Shown here: piece by piece, positions 1 to 8,684 of the stretch
Position numbering within the stretch: the first letter of the stretch is position 1
How the letters are laid out: every line of letters begins with the position of its first letter
Source of the DNA: an uncultured delta proteobacterium
GTDB lineage: Bacteria; Myxococcota; Myxococcia; Myxococcales; 40CM-4-68-19
NCBI GenBank assembly: GCA_903911145.1
Contig: CAIWCD010000013.1
Coordinates: 124,001 to 188,000 of the forward strand
Length of the DNA: 64,000 nucleotides
Reading direction: 5' to 3'
The notes under the pieces: model-generated
The model's database searches: none
The model's input: only the letters and a program-made list of their open reading frames with translations
Told to the model about the DNA's origin: nothing
Program-made: the position numbers and the translations under genes

Positions 1-592
1 CTTCCTCGTCCCCGGTCTGGTGATGCTGGGCCTCATCAACAACGCGTTCCTCAACACGTCGTCATCGCTCTTCATCATGAAGTTGCAGGGCACGATCATC
101 GATCTGCTCGTGACCCCGCTGGGCAATCTCGAGGTGCTCGCGGCCTTTCTCCTCGCGGCCTGCACGCGCGCGTTGATGGTCGGCGTGCTGACCTGGTTCA
201 CCGCCGCGCTCTTTGTTGGATTTGCATTGCCGCACCCGGGACTCGCCATCCTCGCGGCGCTGCTCGTCTCGCTCTCCTTCTCTGCGAGCGGCCTGATCGT
301 CGCGCTCTGGGCCGACAAGTTCGAGCAGGTCAACTTCATCCCGACCTTCGTCATCACGCCGCTGACCTTCCTCGGCGGCGTCTTCTACACGGGCTCAATG
401 CTGCCCCCGATGCTGCAGAAGGTATTGGCGGTCAATCCCATCTATTACATGATTGAATCGATGCGGTTCGCACTCCTCGGCCGCAGCGCCACGCCGCCAC
501 TGGTCGGCTTTTCACTCTTGTTCGCGCTCGCCGGGTCCGTGATCGGCGCGGCCTTCCTGCTGCTGCGCAGCGGATACAAACTACGCAGCTGA
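1..592 (+). CDS. ABC-2 type transporter permease, C-terminal part (cut by window start)
   Basis: The frame is open from base 2 to a TGA at 590-592, so the gene begins outside the window. About 196 residues remain. They contain several hydrophobic segments and end in a basic tail (RSGYKLRS). The motifs FLVPGLVMLGLI near the left edge, the LGGVFY segment and the NPIYYMIESMRFALLG segment are characteristic of the C-terminal half of ABC-2 permeases of the YadH/NodJ type, which export small molecules with a separate ATPase. The ATPase partner would be expected upstream and is not visible. The substrate cannot be inferred. Confidence 0.85.
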   Translation, partial: FLVPGLVMLGLINNAFLNTSSSLFIMKLQGTIIDLLVTPLGNLEVLAAFLLAACTRALMVGVLTWFTAALFVGFALPHPGLAILAALLVSLSFSASGLIVALWADKFEQVNFIPTFVITPLTFLGGVFYTGSMLPPMLQKVLAVNPIYYMIESMRFALLGRSATPPLVGFSLLFALAGSVIGAAFLLLRSGYKLRS

Positions 593-637
593 TATCAACA
601 CTTCATATCGGGGCAATTCGCCGCTTCGCGACACTTC

Positions 638-666
638 TTGACACCGCGCGCCCCCCGCTCTACTCC
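638..666 (+). promoter_or_regulatory. Candidate promoter for sdhC
   Basis: A perfect -35 hexamer TTGACA (638-643) is followed after 17 nt by TACTCC (661-666), a weak -10. A transcript starting near 673 would carry the clear GGAGG ribosome site of the gene at 711. The -10 is the weak element. Confidence 0.4.
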
Positions 667-710
667 CTCGCGCGTTCACATTAAGTATTCCGATGTTCCG
701 GAGGACGACG

Positions 711-1403
711 ATGTCGACCGCCACCGCAACCGCCGAAGTCACGACGAAGACCACGCCCCACGATGCCGCCCGCGGATTTCTGCTCTCGCGCCTCGGCTCG
801 CTCTTCTCAATCCTGCCCCTCGGTGTCTGGACGCTGTTCCACCTCTGGAACAACCTCGCGAGCTACAGCGGCCCGCGCGTCTGGCAGCAGGAAGTGACCG
901 ACCACGGCAGCGATGCGTCGACGCTGCTCGTCTCGCTCCTCGTGCTCATCCCGCTCTTCTGGCACATGATCTGGGGAATCATGCGGATGGGTCGCAGCCA
1001 TCCTGAGTTGCGCATCGGCTGGTTCTCGAACGTCCGCTACATCGTGCAGCGCCTCTCGGCGCTCGGTCTGCTCGGCTTCCTCGGCGCGCACCTCTACCTC
1101 GCCTGGTTCTCGCCGCGCTTCATCGAGCACCGCGCGGAATCGTTCCGCGACATCGCCGCGCATATGCATCATCACCTGCCGACCACCATCGTCTATGCGC
1201 TCGGCATCCTCGCGGTCGCCTACCACCTCGCGAACGGCCTCTGGAGCTTCGCGATGGGCTGGGGCCTGACGGTCAGCCGCGCTTCGCAGAACTGGATGCA
1301 GACGGTGATGCTGATCCTGTTCGTCGTCTTCCTCGTCATCGGATGGGGCGCGGAGTACGGCCTCTACAGCGCCGGCGCGAGCTTCCCGGCGCCAATCGAG
1401 TAG
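711..1403 (+). CDS. sdhC: Succinate dehydrogenase/fumarate reductase cytochrome b subunit
   Basis: This 230-residue protein has five predicted membrane helices (about residues 29-50, 71-92, 108-129, 157-178 and 196-216). It has the histidine-rich pattern of the Bacillus/delta-type cytochrome b558 that anchors succinate dehydrogenase and carries two haems. The segments LFHLWNN, FWHMIWGI, GAHLYLAWF and AYHLANGLWSF resemble that family, and the last is nearly diagnostic. The start was set at 711, not at the in-frame ATG at 693, because GGAGG at 700-704 is correctly spaced only for 711. The flavoprotein and iron-sulfur subunits usually follow directly but are absent; the next gene is on the other strand and unrelated. 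Confidence 0.88.
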   Translation: MSTATATAEVTTKTTPHDAARGFLLSRLGSLFSILPLGVWTLFHLWNNLASYSGPRVWQQEVTDHGSDASTLLVSLLVLIPLFWHMIWGIMRMGRSHPELRIGWFSNVRYIVQRLSALGLLGFLGAHLYLAWFSPRFIEHRAESFRDIAAHMHHHLPTTIVYALGILAVAYHLANGLWSFAMGWGLTVSRASQNWMQTVMLILFVVFLVIGWGAEYGLYSAGASFPAPIE

Positions 1404-1423
1404 CTCTCGGACGGAGGCGCTCG

Positions 1424-1975
1424 TCAGTTCGGGAGTCGCGGGATGAACGCGCTCGCGATCGCGGCGCACTCCTCGGTCGCGAACTGGCCGTAGACTTCGA
1501 CCTGCGTCGTCGCGCTCGAGGTGATTTCGACGTCGAAGCTGCCCGTCAAAGCAAGCGCCGCCCCGCCGTCGAGCCCGTCGAGGGACGTGGAGCCCGAGTC
1601 GGCGAGATAGACGTCGATGGGAGATCCCGCGCTCGCAGAGACGAAGAGATCGACCTCGCTGCCCTCGGGTCCGACTGCGATGCTGCCAACGCTGCCGCGA
1701 GGGAAGAGCAGCGCGAGGATGACGAAGCCTTGCGGGGCGCTCTCGAAGAGATCCGGATGCGCACCGAGCATCGCGCAGAGCCCGGGTTCGTTCGAAAGCA
1801 GCACGACGCGGCGCTCGGTGCGGTTTCCATTCACGTCGACCACGACTGCGTCGCCGCTGATCGCCGAGCGGACGGTCGGGATCATCGCGTCGGGAACGCT
1901 TCCGCTGCCGAGCACACCGCCGACGACCCGATTCCCGGGCGCAGCACAGGCGACGGCGAACGCGGCGCAGAGCAT
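1424..1975 (-). CDS. Hypothetical lipoprotein
   Basis: The chosen start gives 183 residues beginning MLCAAFAVACAAPG, a very short signal with a lipobox-like AVAC, so the mature protein would start at a lipid-modified Cys. The rest is a compact secreted-looking domain of about 170 residues (GSPIDVYLADSGS, TTQVEVYGQFATEECAAIA) with no family I recognise. The start is uncertain. A CTG at 1996, preceded by GGGAG, would add a positively charged n-region (RGSIPS) and make a better signal peptide. The longer open frame to 2155 overlaps holB on the opposite strand and is unlikely. It converges tail-to-tail with sdhC, 20 nt apart. Confidence 0.6.
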   Translation of the reverse strand: MLCAAFAVACAAPGNRVVGGVLGSGSVPDAMIPTVRSAISGDAVVVDVNGNRTERRVVLLSNEPGLCAMLGAHPDLFESAPQGFVILALLFPRGSVGSIAVGPEGSEVDLFVSASAGSPIDVYLADSGSTSLDGLDGGAALALTGSFDVEITSSATTQVEVYGQFATEECAAIASAFIPRLPN

Positions 1976-2087
1976 GCTGGGGATGGACCCGCGCAGACCG
2001 ACTCCCTGTTGAAGCAGCGCGTGACAGTAGCGCGAATTGGTGCGGAAGCGATTGCATGGGGAGCGCGAAAACCGTAGAGGAGCGCGC

Positions 2088-3131
2088 ATGCCTTGGGACG
2101 AGATCGCGGGCCAGGAGCGCGCTGTGCGGCTGATGCGGCGAGCCCTCGCCCGCAACCAGCTGCACCACGCCTATCTGCTCGTCGGTCCCGAAGGCGTAGG
2201 CAAGGAGCTGTTCGCCCGGCTTGCGGCGCAGGCGGCAAACTGCGAAGCGGGCGAGGCCGATGCGCGGCCGTGTGGAGTGTGCGGCGCTTGCGCGGCGATT
2301 CTGCGCGGGACGTTTCCGGATGTCTTCTGGACGCGGCCGCAGAGTGAACTCGTCAAGCGCGGGCTGGTGAACAAGGGCGATCTCGAGAACACGCCGTCTC
2401 GGGAAATTCGCGTCGATGAAGTGCGGCAACTCGCGCGGCGTCTTGCTTTCTCTCTCGTGCGCGGCCGTCGGAAGATCGCGATCATCGCGCCCGCCGAGAC
2501 GCTCAATGAGCGCGCCCAGAACGCGCTGCTCAAGACGCTCGAGGAGCCACCGCCCGACACGACGTTCTTTCTCATCACTTCGCAGCCTGACGAACTTCTA
2601 CCCACGGTGCGCTCACGCTGTGCGCGTCTGATGCTCGCGCCACTCGCGCAGGAGCTGATCGCGGCGCAACTGCAGAAGCGTGGCGTGGCCGCACTGGAAG
2701 CGCAAGCGAAGGCAGAGAGCGCCGATGGAAGCCTCGCGCGCGCGCTCGAGATGTCGGCAGAAGAGTTGTCTCGCCGCAGCGAACTCGCGGCGCGAATCGA
2801 GGCCGCGCTCGCCGCGCCGGACGAGCGGGATGCGCTCGATCTCGCAGAAGGCCTCGCTGAGCGAGACACAGCTGCCGAGCTGATCGAGGTGCTGCGCGAG
2901 AGGGCACGAACCACCTTGGTGTCAATTGCACACGAAGGGGGCGGACGCGACGCGGCGCCGCTGCTGCGCGAATACGATCTGTGCGGAGAGGTGGCCGCGG
3001 CGCTCGAGCGGAACGGCAATCCTCGCTTGCAACTCGAGCGGGTGCTGCTTGGCGCGCGCGCGATCCGCTCTCGCTCACGACCGACGACGAGCAGCGCGCA
3101 GGCCAGCACAGGAGCTGTTCATGGCCGCTGA
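2088..3131 (+). CDS. holB: DNA polymerase III subunit delta' (clamp loader)
   Basis: This 347-residue AAA+ clamp-loader subunit is part of the complex that opens the beta clamp at the replication fork. A Walker-A-like loop GPEGVGKE is at residues 33-40. The residue after the invariant Lys is Glu instead of Ser/Thr, which fits delta' being a non-hydrolysing stator. Four Cys (C52, C62, C65, C68) form the zinc module seen in gamma/delta' subunits. The segment LLKTLEEPP and the SRC motif (VRSRCARLML) follow. The start at 2088 has AGAGGAG 7-8 nt upstream; longer in-frame starts have none. The gene overlaps holA by 11 nt, indicating translational coupling. Confidence 0.9.
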   Translation: MPWDEIAGQERAVRLMRRALARNQLHHAYLLVGPEGVGKELFARLAAQAANCEAGEADARPCGVCGACAAILRGTFPDVFWTRPQSELVKRGLVNKGDLENTPSREIRVDEVRQLARRLAFSLVRGRRKIAIIAPAETLNERAQNALLKTLEEPPPDTTFFLITSQPDELLPTVRSRCARLMLAPLAQELIAAQLQKRGVAALEAQAKAESADGSLARALEMSAEELSRRSELAARIEAALAAPDERDALDLAEGLAERDTAAELIEVLRERARTTLVSIAHEGGGRDAAPLLREYDLCGEVAAALERNGNPRLQLERVLLGARAIRSRSRPTTSSAQASTGAVHGR

Positions 3132-4470
3132 GTTCAGCACGCTTCTCGAGGAGGCCGCGGCAGGAAAAGGGCGGCCCATCTATCTCGTCGAGGGCGATGA
3201 ATATCTGGCGCGGAGCGCGGCGCGGGAGCTGGCCGAGGCGCTCGTGCCCGAGAAGGATCGCGCGCTCAATCTGATCGTGATCGATGCAGCCGGAGGTGCG
3301 CGAGAAATCGCGCAGCACCTCGTGACGATCGCGATGTTTCCCGCGCCGAAAGCGGTCGTCGTCGAGGGAGCCGAGGCGCTCGACGAGGAGGTCGATGCCG
3401 AGCGCGAGCTCTCCCGCGCGCGCGATCTCTGGCAGGGGAAGCGGCAGCGAGACGGTGCCCGCAGACTGCTCAAGCTGGTGCGTCGCGCGGGCTGGGGCGC
3501 GGTCGAGATCGCGTTCGGCACCAAGGGCGCGCAGTCGGCGGCGAAGTGGCGCAAGGAGATCGGCGCGGCGCCGGAGGATGGAGACAAGGCGTGGCTGCAG
3601 GAGCTCTCGGGCTACGCGACCGCGCAGAAGATCCAGGCTCCTCCCGAGGACGTCGACACTCTCGTGCGTGCGCTCGATCGCGGCCTGCCTCCGAAGACGC
3701 ATCTGGTGCTGGTCGCCGAGAAGCTCGGCGCGCGCCACCCGCTCTCGCGCGCGATCGAGCAGCACGGTGTCACCATCTCGCGCAAGGCCGAGCGGCGCGG
3801 GCGCGGCATCGAGACGCTCGACATTGCGACGCTCGTCGAACACGAACTCGGCCCGCTGAAGAAGAAACTCGCGCGCGACGCGGAGCTCGAGCTGAAGAAT
3901 CGGCTCGGCGACGATCTGCGCCTCATCGCGGTCGAGTTGCAGAAGCTCGCCAACTACGCCGGAGAGAAGCCGCAGATCACGCGCGCGGACGTCGAGGCGA
4001 TCGTCGCGCCCGTGCGCGAAGAGGAGTTCTTTGCTCTCGGCGAAGCGGTCGGCGAGGGAGATCTCGCGCGGGCACTTCAGCTGTTTCGCGATGAGCTGCG
4101 ACGCAAGAACAATGCGAGCGCGGTCGCCCTGCCCTTCCTCGGCGGAATCGCCTCCTCGGTGCGCAAGCTGCTCTACGATCGAGCGCGCTACGAAGCGCTC
4201 GACGCGATGGGCCCGCGCGAGCTCGCGTATGACGAATTCCAGCGCCGTCTCTTTCCCGCTGTCGAGGGAGAGTGCAAGGCAAAGGGGCAGAAAGTTCCGA
4301 ACCCGTATGGCTCGTGGCTCAACTACAAGCGTGCGCGCCGCCGATCACGTCCGCAGCTGAGACGCGCGCTCATCCTCTGCGCCGAGGCGGACGCCGCGGT
4401 GAAGCACGGCGCCGATCCTGAACTGCTCATCGAGCGGCTACTCCTCGATGTCTGCCCCCGCGCCAACTGA
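3121..4470 (+). CDS. holA: DNA polymerase III subunit delta
   Basis: This is the delta subunit that contacts and opens the beta clamp. It begins MAAEFSTLLEEAAAGKGRPIYLVEGDEYLAR, the usual 'fold 1' start of HolA with the (Y/F)L(V/I)xGxE motif. The C-terminal half carries the family pattern LGDDLRLIAVELQKLANYAG followed by the ITRADVEAIVAP and EEEFFALGEAVGEGD segments. At 449 residues it is about 100 longer than typical HolA (about 340). The surplus lies in the first half, in a charged region (about residues 95-200) rich in Arg/Lys/Glu. It starts inside holB and continues the replication pair; metG follows after 44 nt. Confidence 0.88.
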   Translation: MAAEFSTLLEEAAAGKGRPIYLVEGDEYLARSAARELAEALVPEKDRALNLIVIDAAGGAREIAQHLVTIAMFPAPKAVVVEGAEALDEEVDAERELSRARDLWQGKRQRDGARRLLKLVRRAGWGAVEIAFGTKGAQSAAKWRKEIGAAPEDGDKAWLQELSGYATAQKIQAPPEDVDTLVRALDRGLPPKTHLVLVAEKLGARHPLSRAIEQHGVTISRKAERRGRGIETLDIATLVEHELGPLKKKLARDAELELKNRLGDDLRLIAVELQKLANYAGEKPQITRADVEAIVAPVREEEFFALGEAVGEGDLARALQLFRDELRRKNNASAVALPFLGGIASSVRKLLYDRARYEALDAMGPRELAYDEFQRRLFPAVEGECKAKGQKVPNPYGSWLNYKRARRRSRPQLRRALILCAEADAAVKHGADPELLIERLLLDVCPRAN

Positions 4471-4514
4471 CGCATCGACTCCGCAGCTCCCCAACGACCA
4501 AACTCCAAAGTCCA

Positions 4515-6722
4515 ATGCGCAAACAACTTGTCACCATGGCGCTGCCGTATGCGAACGGCAGCATCCACCTTGGCCACCTCGTCGAAGCGGTGCAGACCGA
4601 CATCTATGTCCGCGCGCTCAAGGCGATGGGCGAGGACGTCATCTACGTCTGCGCCGACGACACGCACGGCACGCCCATCGAGGTGAATGCGGCGAAAGCA
4701 GGCATCGCGCCTGAGCAGTTCGTCGCGCGGTTTCACGAAGAGCATCTTCGCGACTACACCGCGTTCGAGATCGCGTTCGACGAGTTCTATACGACCCACT
4801 CGCCCGAAAATGAGCGGCACGCGGGCGCCTTCTTCGCCAGGCTCACGTCGAACGGCGACATCGAGCAGCGGCAGGTGGAGCAGCTCTACTGCGAGGTCGA
4901 CAAGCGGTTCCTTCCTGATCGCTTCGTTCGCGGCGCGTGCCCGAAGTGCGGCGCGATCGAGCAGTACGGAGACGGCTGCGAGAAGTGCGGCAGCACCTAC
5001 GAGACGACGGAGCTGAAGGGGCCGTACTGCTCGATCTGCAAGGAGCAGGGCCGCGGAGAAGTCGCGCCCGTGCGGCGAAGCAGCAACCACTACTTCGTGC
5101 GGCTCGCGAACTACCAGTCGTTCCTCGAGCAGTGGACCAGGAGCCCCGGCACGCTGCAGCCCGAGATCGCCCGCTCGCTGGAGAAGTGGCTCGGCGAGCC
5201 GCTGAAAGACTGGGACATCTCGCGCGACGCGCCCTACTTCGGCTTCAAGATCCCGGGAGAGGACGCGAAGTATTTCTACGTCTGGCTCGACGCGCCGATC
5301 GGATACTTGAGCAGCACCGATCGTTGGTGTTCAAAGCATCTTCTCTCGCCCGCACGCACTGTCGACGACTACTGGGCCGAGAACGCCGATGCCGACATCA
5401 CGCACTTCATCGGCAAGGACATCGTCTACTTCCACACGCTCTTCTGGCCCGCGATGCTCAAGGCCGCGCGCCGCAAGGTCCCCCGGCATGTGCACGTGCA
5501 CGGAATGCTCACGGTCGAGGGGACAAAGATGAGCAAGTCGCGCGGCACGTTCATCAACGCGCGCGAATATCTCGACGCAGGCTTCGACGTGGAGTGGCTG
5601 CGCTACTTCTACGCGGGTAACCTCGGGCCGCATCCGAGCGACATCGATCTCTCGCTCAACGAGCTGAAGAACCGCGTCAACGGCGAGCTGCTCAACAACG
5701 TCGGCAACCTCGCCAACCGCGCGCTCTCCGTGCTCTGGAAGAGTTTTGGCGGGAAGCTCGCATCTCTCGACGGATGGAGGGGCGACGCAGCAACTCACCT
5801 CGCTAAATATCCTGTCGGCACACGCGCGAGCGCGGCGGAGCTTTGGGAAGACGCGAGCAAGCTCGAAGAGTCGATCCGCGATGCTTATCGCGCTTGCGAT
5901 ACGCGAATGGTGATTCAGCAGGTCTTGACGATCGGCTCGAAAGCAAACGAACGGCTCCAGACGGTGCAACCGTGGAAGCTGCTGAAAGACAATCCCGATG
6001 AAGCGCAGCGTGAGCTCACGTTCGCGATCAACATTGCCCGCACGTGCGCGCGCTGGCTCGCGCCGATCGTGCCCGCGTTCGCGAAGGGGATCGAGCAGCA
6101 GACGGCCGCACCGCTGCTGAAATGGAACGACGACGCGCGCTGGACGTTCCACGACACCGGCACGATCAACGAGCCCCAGCCGCTCGTGCGGCGCGTGGAG
6201 GAAGCGGAGTTGGCGAAGTTCGCGAGCCGCTTCGTGCCCGCCGAGGCCGCGTCCGTGGAGGGTGCAAAGCCAACAAAGAGCGCGCAGGGAAAGAAGGAGT
6301 CGACTGGCGCAGCGACGCTCTCGACCACGCCAGGAGCGGCCCAGCAGATCACAGCAACATCCGCAGCGACGTCAGCGCAGCCCTCAGGCGGCAGCGAGAT
6401 CGGCATCGAGCAGTTTGCACTTGTCGACTTGCGCGCGGGCAAGGTGCTCGCGTGCGAACCGGTGCCCAAAGCGGACAAACTGCTCAAGCTCACTGTCGAT
6501 CTCGGCGAGGCCGCGCCGCGCACCATCGTCAGCGGGATCGCGCTGCACTACGCGCCCGAGGAACTGATCGGCAAGACGGTCGCCGTCGTCGCGAACCTCG
6601 CCAAGAAGGCACTGCGCGGGATCGAGTCGCACGGGATGGTGCTGGCCGCGTCGGGAGGCGCGAAGGGACTCACGGTCGTCGAACTGCCGGGCGATGTCGC
6701 GCCGGGCGCGCGGGTGAAGTGA
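4515..6722 (+). CDS. metG: Methionine--tRNA ligase with C-terminal tRNA-binding domain
   Basis: This 735-residue enzyme charges tRNA-Met in the cytoplasm. The HIGH signature is HLGH at residues 18-21 (after PYANGSI) and KMSKS is at 338-342. Between them lies a four-Cys zinc knuckle (CPKC...CEKC, about residues 142-159), as in the long E. coli-type MetG. After an Ala/Ser/Thr-rich linker (about 575-630) a C-terminal EMAP/Trbp111-like domain follows (IGIEQFALVDLRAGKV to the end), which raises tRNA affinity and dimerises the enzyme. No Shine-Dalgarno is visible; the upstream 24 nt contain repeated CCAAA(G/C) words. The stop codon overlaps the next start as TGATG. Confidence 0.95.
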   Translation: MRKQLVTMALPYANGSIHLGHLVEAVQTDIYVRALKAMGEDVIYVCADDTHGTPIEVNAAKAGIAPEQFVARFHEEHLRDYTAFEIAFDEFYTTHSPENERHAGAFFARLTSNGDIEQRQVEQLYCEVDKRFLPDRFVRGACPKCGAIEQYGDGCEKCGSTYETTELKGPYCSICKEQGRGEVAPVRRSSNHYFVRLANYQSFLEQWTRSPGTLQPEIARSLEKWLGEPLKDWDISRDAPYFGFKIPGEDAKYFYVWLDAPIGYLSSTDRWCSKHLLSPARTVDDYWAENADADITHFIGKDIVYFHTLFWPAMLKAARRKVPRHVHVHGMLTVEGTKMSKSRGTFINAREYLDAGFDVEWLRYFYAGNLGPHPSDIDLSLNELKNRVNGELLNNVGNLANRALSVLWKSFGGKLASLDGWRGDAATHLAKYPVGTRASAAELWEDASKLEESIRDAYRACDTRMVIQQVLTIGSKANERLQTVQPWKLLKDNPDEAQRELTFAINIARTCARWLAPIVPAFAKGIEQQTAAPLLKWNDDARWTFHDTGTINEPQPLVRRVEEAELAKFASRFVPAEAASVEGAKPTKSAQGKKESTGAATLSTTPGAAQQITATSAATSAQPSGGSEIGIEQFALVDLRAGKVLACEPVPKADKLLKLTVDLGEAAPRTIVSGIALHYAPEELIGKTVAVVANLAKKALRGIESHGMVLAASGGAKGLTVVELPGDVAPGARVK

Positions 6723-7861
6723 TGGGCCTCCTCTCCTGGTTGCGCGGCGGCAAGAAGGACGATGCCGCAGATGCTTTGAGTGCCAATCATCGGAACACCA
6801 ACGATTCGCCTGCCGCACGGGATCCCGCGAGCGACGACGAACTTCCGGGCGAGAGCGTCGAGACGCTCAGCGCGATGCTCGACTCCCCGCGAGGCGCGGC
6901 CCGTGTCGATGCGGCGCGCGCGCTCCTCGATCGCTGGCGCAACGCAGATCTGGCGGCGGCCAGTTCGCTCGCACCGCGCCTCGACCGGCTGCTCGACGAC
7001 AGCGAGCCGATGGTGCGCCAGACCGCTCTGGCAGCGGTCCGGATGATGCACAAGCCCGAGAACCTCGCGCGCGTTCAGTCTGGTGTTCTCGCCCGCTTGA
7101 GCGATCCCGCAGCGCCCGTGCGCACTGCCGCGATCTGGGCGGCAACGCATCTGCCCGGAGACGTCGCGCGCACGCAGGTCCGCGCCCAGCTTGAATCGCG
7201 CGAGGAGCCGATGCGCTTCTCGGCGGCCTGCGCGCTGGCAGACAAGCAGGATCCGTCATCGCTCCCGGTGCTGCTCGCGACGCTTGCGCAGGAACATCTG
7301 CGCCAGGAGGCGCTCTCGGCACTGATGGCGCTCGGCGATGCAGCAGCCGTGTCCCCGATCGGTGAGCTGTTCGAGAGCGATCGATTGGGCGCGTTCGACC
7401 GGACGCTCTGCGCCGCGGCACTCGCGCGTTTCGCCGATTCTCGAGGCGCTGCGCACCTCATCTCGCGCATCGAAGCGGACGAAGACGATCGCCCGATCGC
7501 TGCCGAGTGGGCGGGCCGATTGGGTGTGCAGGCTGCCAGTGACGCACTGTTCGCGCTCTGCGACGAGGAAGGCTCGGCCGCGCGGGGAGCCGCTCTGCGC
7601 GCGATCGGGCGATTGCGGGCACCGGGCGCGGAGGACAAGTTGAGCGCGCTCGTGAACGATCGGGATGCCGCGGAGGACCTGCGTATGGACGCCGCTGAAG
7701 GCCTCGCCGAAATCGGTTCACCGACTGCTCGCGCCACGCTCCAGACACTCGCCACCGACGAGAGCGAACTCGGCACGGTCTGCTCGGGCCTGCTCGCAGA
7801 GCTGGCCAACGCCGACGCGCGGGCCGCAGAAGCGAACCGCGCGGAATCCAGCGGCTCATGA
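6722..7861 (+). CDS. HEAT-repeat protein
   Basis: This 379-residue soluble protein follows metG with a 1-nt overlap. After a charged, probably disordered N-terminus (about 55 residues) it is a succession of Ala/Leu-rich helical pairs of 30-35 residues (for example DRLLDDSEPMVRQTALAAV, ARLSDPAAPVRTAAIWAA, LSALVNDRDAAEDLRMDAA). These fit HEAT/PBS-lyase-like repeats, which usually act as protein-binding scaffolds. There are no catalytic motifs or membrane segments. Its position between metG and tatD suggests cotranscription but gives no specific job. Confidence 0.8.
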   Translation: MGLLSWLRGGKKDDAADALSANHRNTNDSPAARDPASDDELPGESVETLSAMLDSPRGAARVDAARALLDRWRNADLAAASSLAPRLDRLLDDSEPMVRQTALAAVRMMHKPENLARVQSGVLARLSDPAAPVRTAAIWAATHLPGDVARTQVRAQLESREEPMRFSAACALADKQDPSSLPVLLATLAQEHLRQEALSALMALGDAAAVSPIGELFESDRLGAFDRTLCAAALARFADSRGAAHLISRIEADEDDRPIAAEWAGRLGVQAASDALFALCDEEGSAARGAALRAIGRLRAPGAEDKLSALVNDRDAAEDLRMDAAEGLAEIGSPTARATLQTLATDESELGTVCSGLLAELANADARAAEANRAESSGS

Positions 7862-7868
7862 GGGACGC

Positions 7869-8672
7869 ATGTCGCTGATCGACTCCCACTGTCATCTCGA
7901 TGCGGAGACGTACGGTACGGCGCGCGACGAGGTGATCGCGCGTGCGCAGGCTGCGGACCTTTCTCGGATGGTCGTCATCGGCCAGTGGGCTGCGCCACGC
8001 AATGATGCGGAGGATGGCCTCTGGAGCGCACGCGAGACGCTTGCTCTCGCGCGGTCGAACCCCTCACTTTTCTCCGCGACGGCCGGAGTCCACCCGCACG
8101 ACGCGGCCTTCGCAACTGCCGTTGACTGGGCAGAGCTTGCGCGCCTCTGTGCCGAGCCCGATCTCGTTGCGGTCGGCGAGTGTGGTCTCGACTTCCATTA
8201 CGACCGCTCTCCGCGCGACTCGCAGCGCGAACAGTTTGTGCACCAACTGAAATTGGCGAAGGCGCTCAACAAGCCGGTCGTGGTGCACAGCCGCGAGGCC
8301 GATGCCGAGACCGCCGAGATCCTTCGCGCTCATCTCGGACCTGCAGGCGGCGTCATCCACTGCTTCACCAGCGACTGGCCCGCCGCGCGTGCCTATCTCG
8401 ATCTCGGCCTGCACATCTCGCTGTCGGGGGTGATCACCTTCAAGAGCGCCGAAGCCACGCGGGACGCGGCCGCGCGCATTCCTCTCGATCGTTTGATGGT
8501 CGAAACCGACGCGCCATTCCTCGCGCCGATCCCCTTTCGTGGGAAGCGCAACGAGCCTGCATTGGTCGTGCATACCGCGCGCAAGCTCGCCGAGATCCGC
8601 GGTGTGCCGCTTGAGGTCATTTCCGAAGCGACGAGTGCGAATGCACGCCGCGCGCTGCGGCTGCCCGCGTAG
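7869..8672 (+). CDS. tatD: TatD family metal-dependent hydrolase (DNase)
   Basis: This 267-residue TIM-barrel hydrolase belongs to the TatD/YcfH family. All metal ligands of the family are present: the HxH pair in DSHCHLD (residues 5-10), the Glu of GECGLDFHYD, the His of VVHSRE, the His of GVIHCFTS and the Asp of VETDAPFLAP. Family members act as 3'-5' exonucleases, D-aminoacyl-tRNA deacylases or related hydrolases. Close linkage to metG is common for ycfH-type genes, which supports orthology. The start at 7869 has GAGGG upstream; the longer frame overlaps the HEAT gene. Confidence 0.9.
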   Translation: MSLIDSHCHLDAETYGTARDEVIARAQAADLSRMVVIGQWAAPRNDAEDGLWSARETLALARSNPSLFSATAGVHPHDAAFATAVDWAELARLCAEPDLVAVGECGLDFHYDRSPRDSQREQFVHQLKLAKALNKPVVVHSREADAETAEILRAHLGPAGGVIHCFTSDWPAARAYLDLGLHISLSGVITFKSAEATRDAAARIPLDRLMVETDAPFLAPIPFRGKRNEPALVVHTARKLAEIRGVPLEVISEATSANARRALRLPA

Positions 8673-8684
8673 CTGCGAGCCGCG

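Noticed and set aside
2171-3109. Antisense frames over holB and holA
   Set aside because: Ser/Arg-rich shadow translations without motifs; the plus-strand genes are unambiguous.
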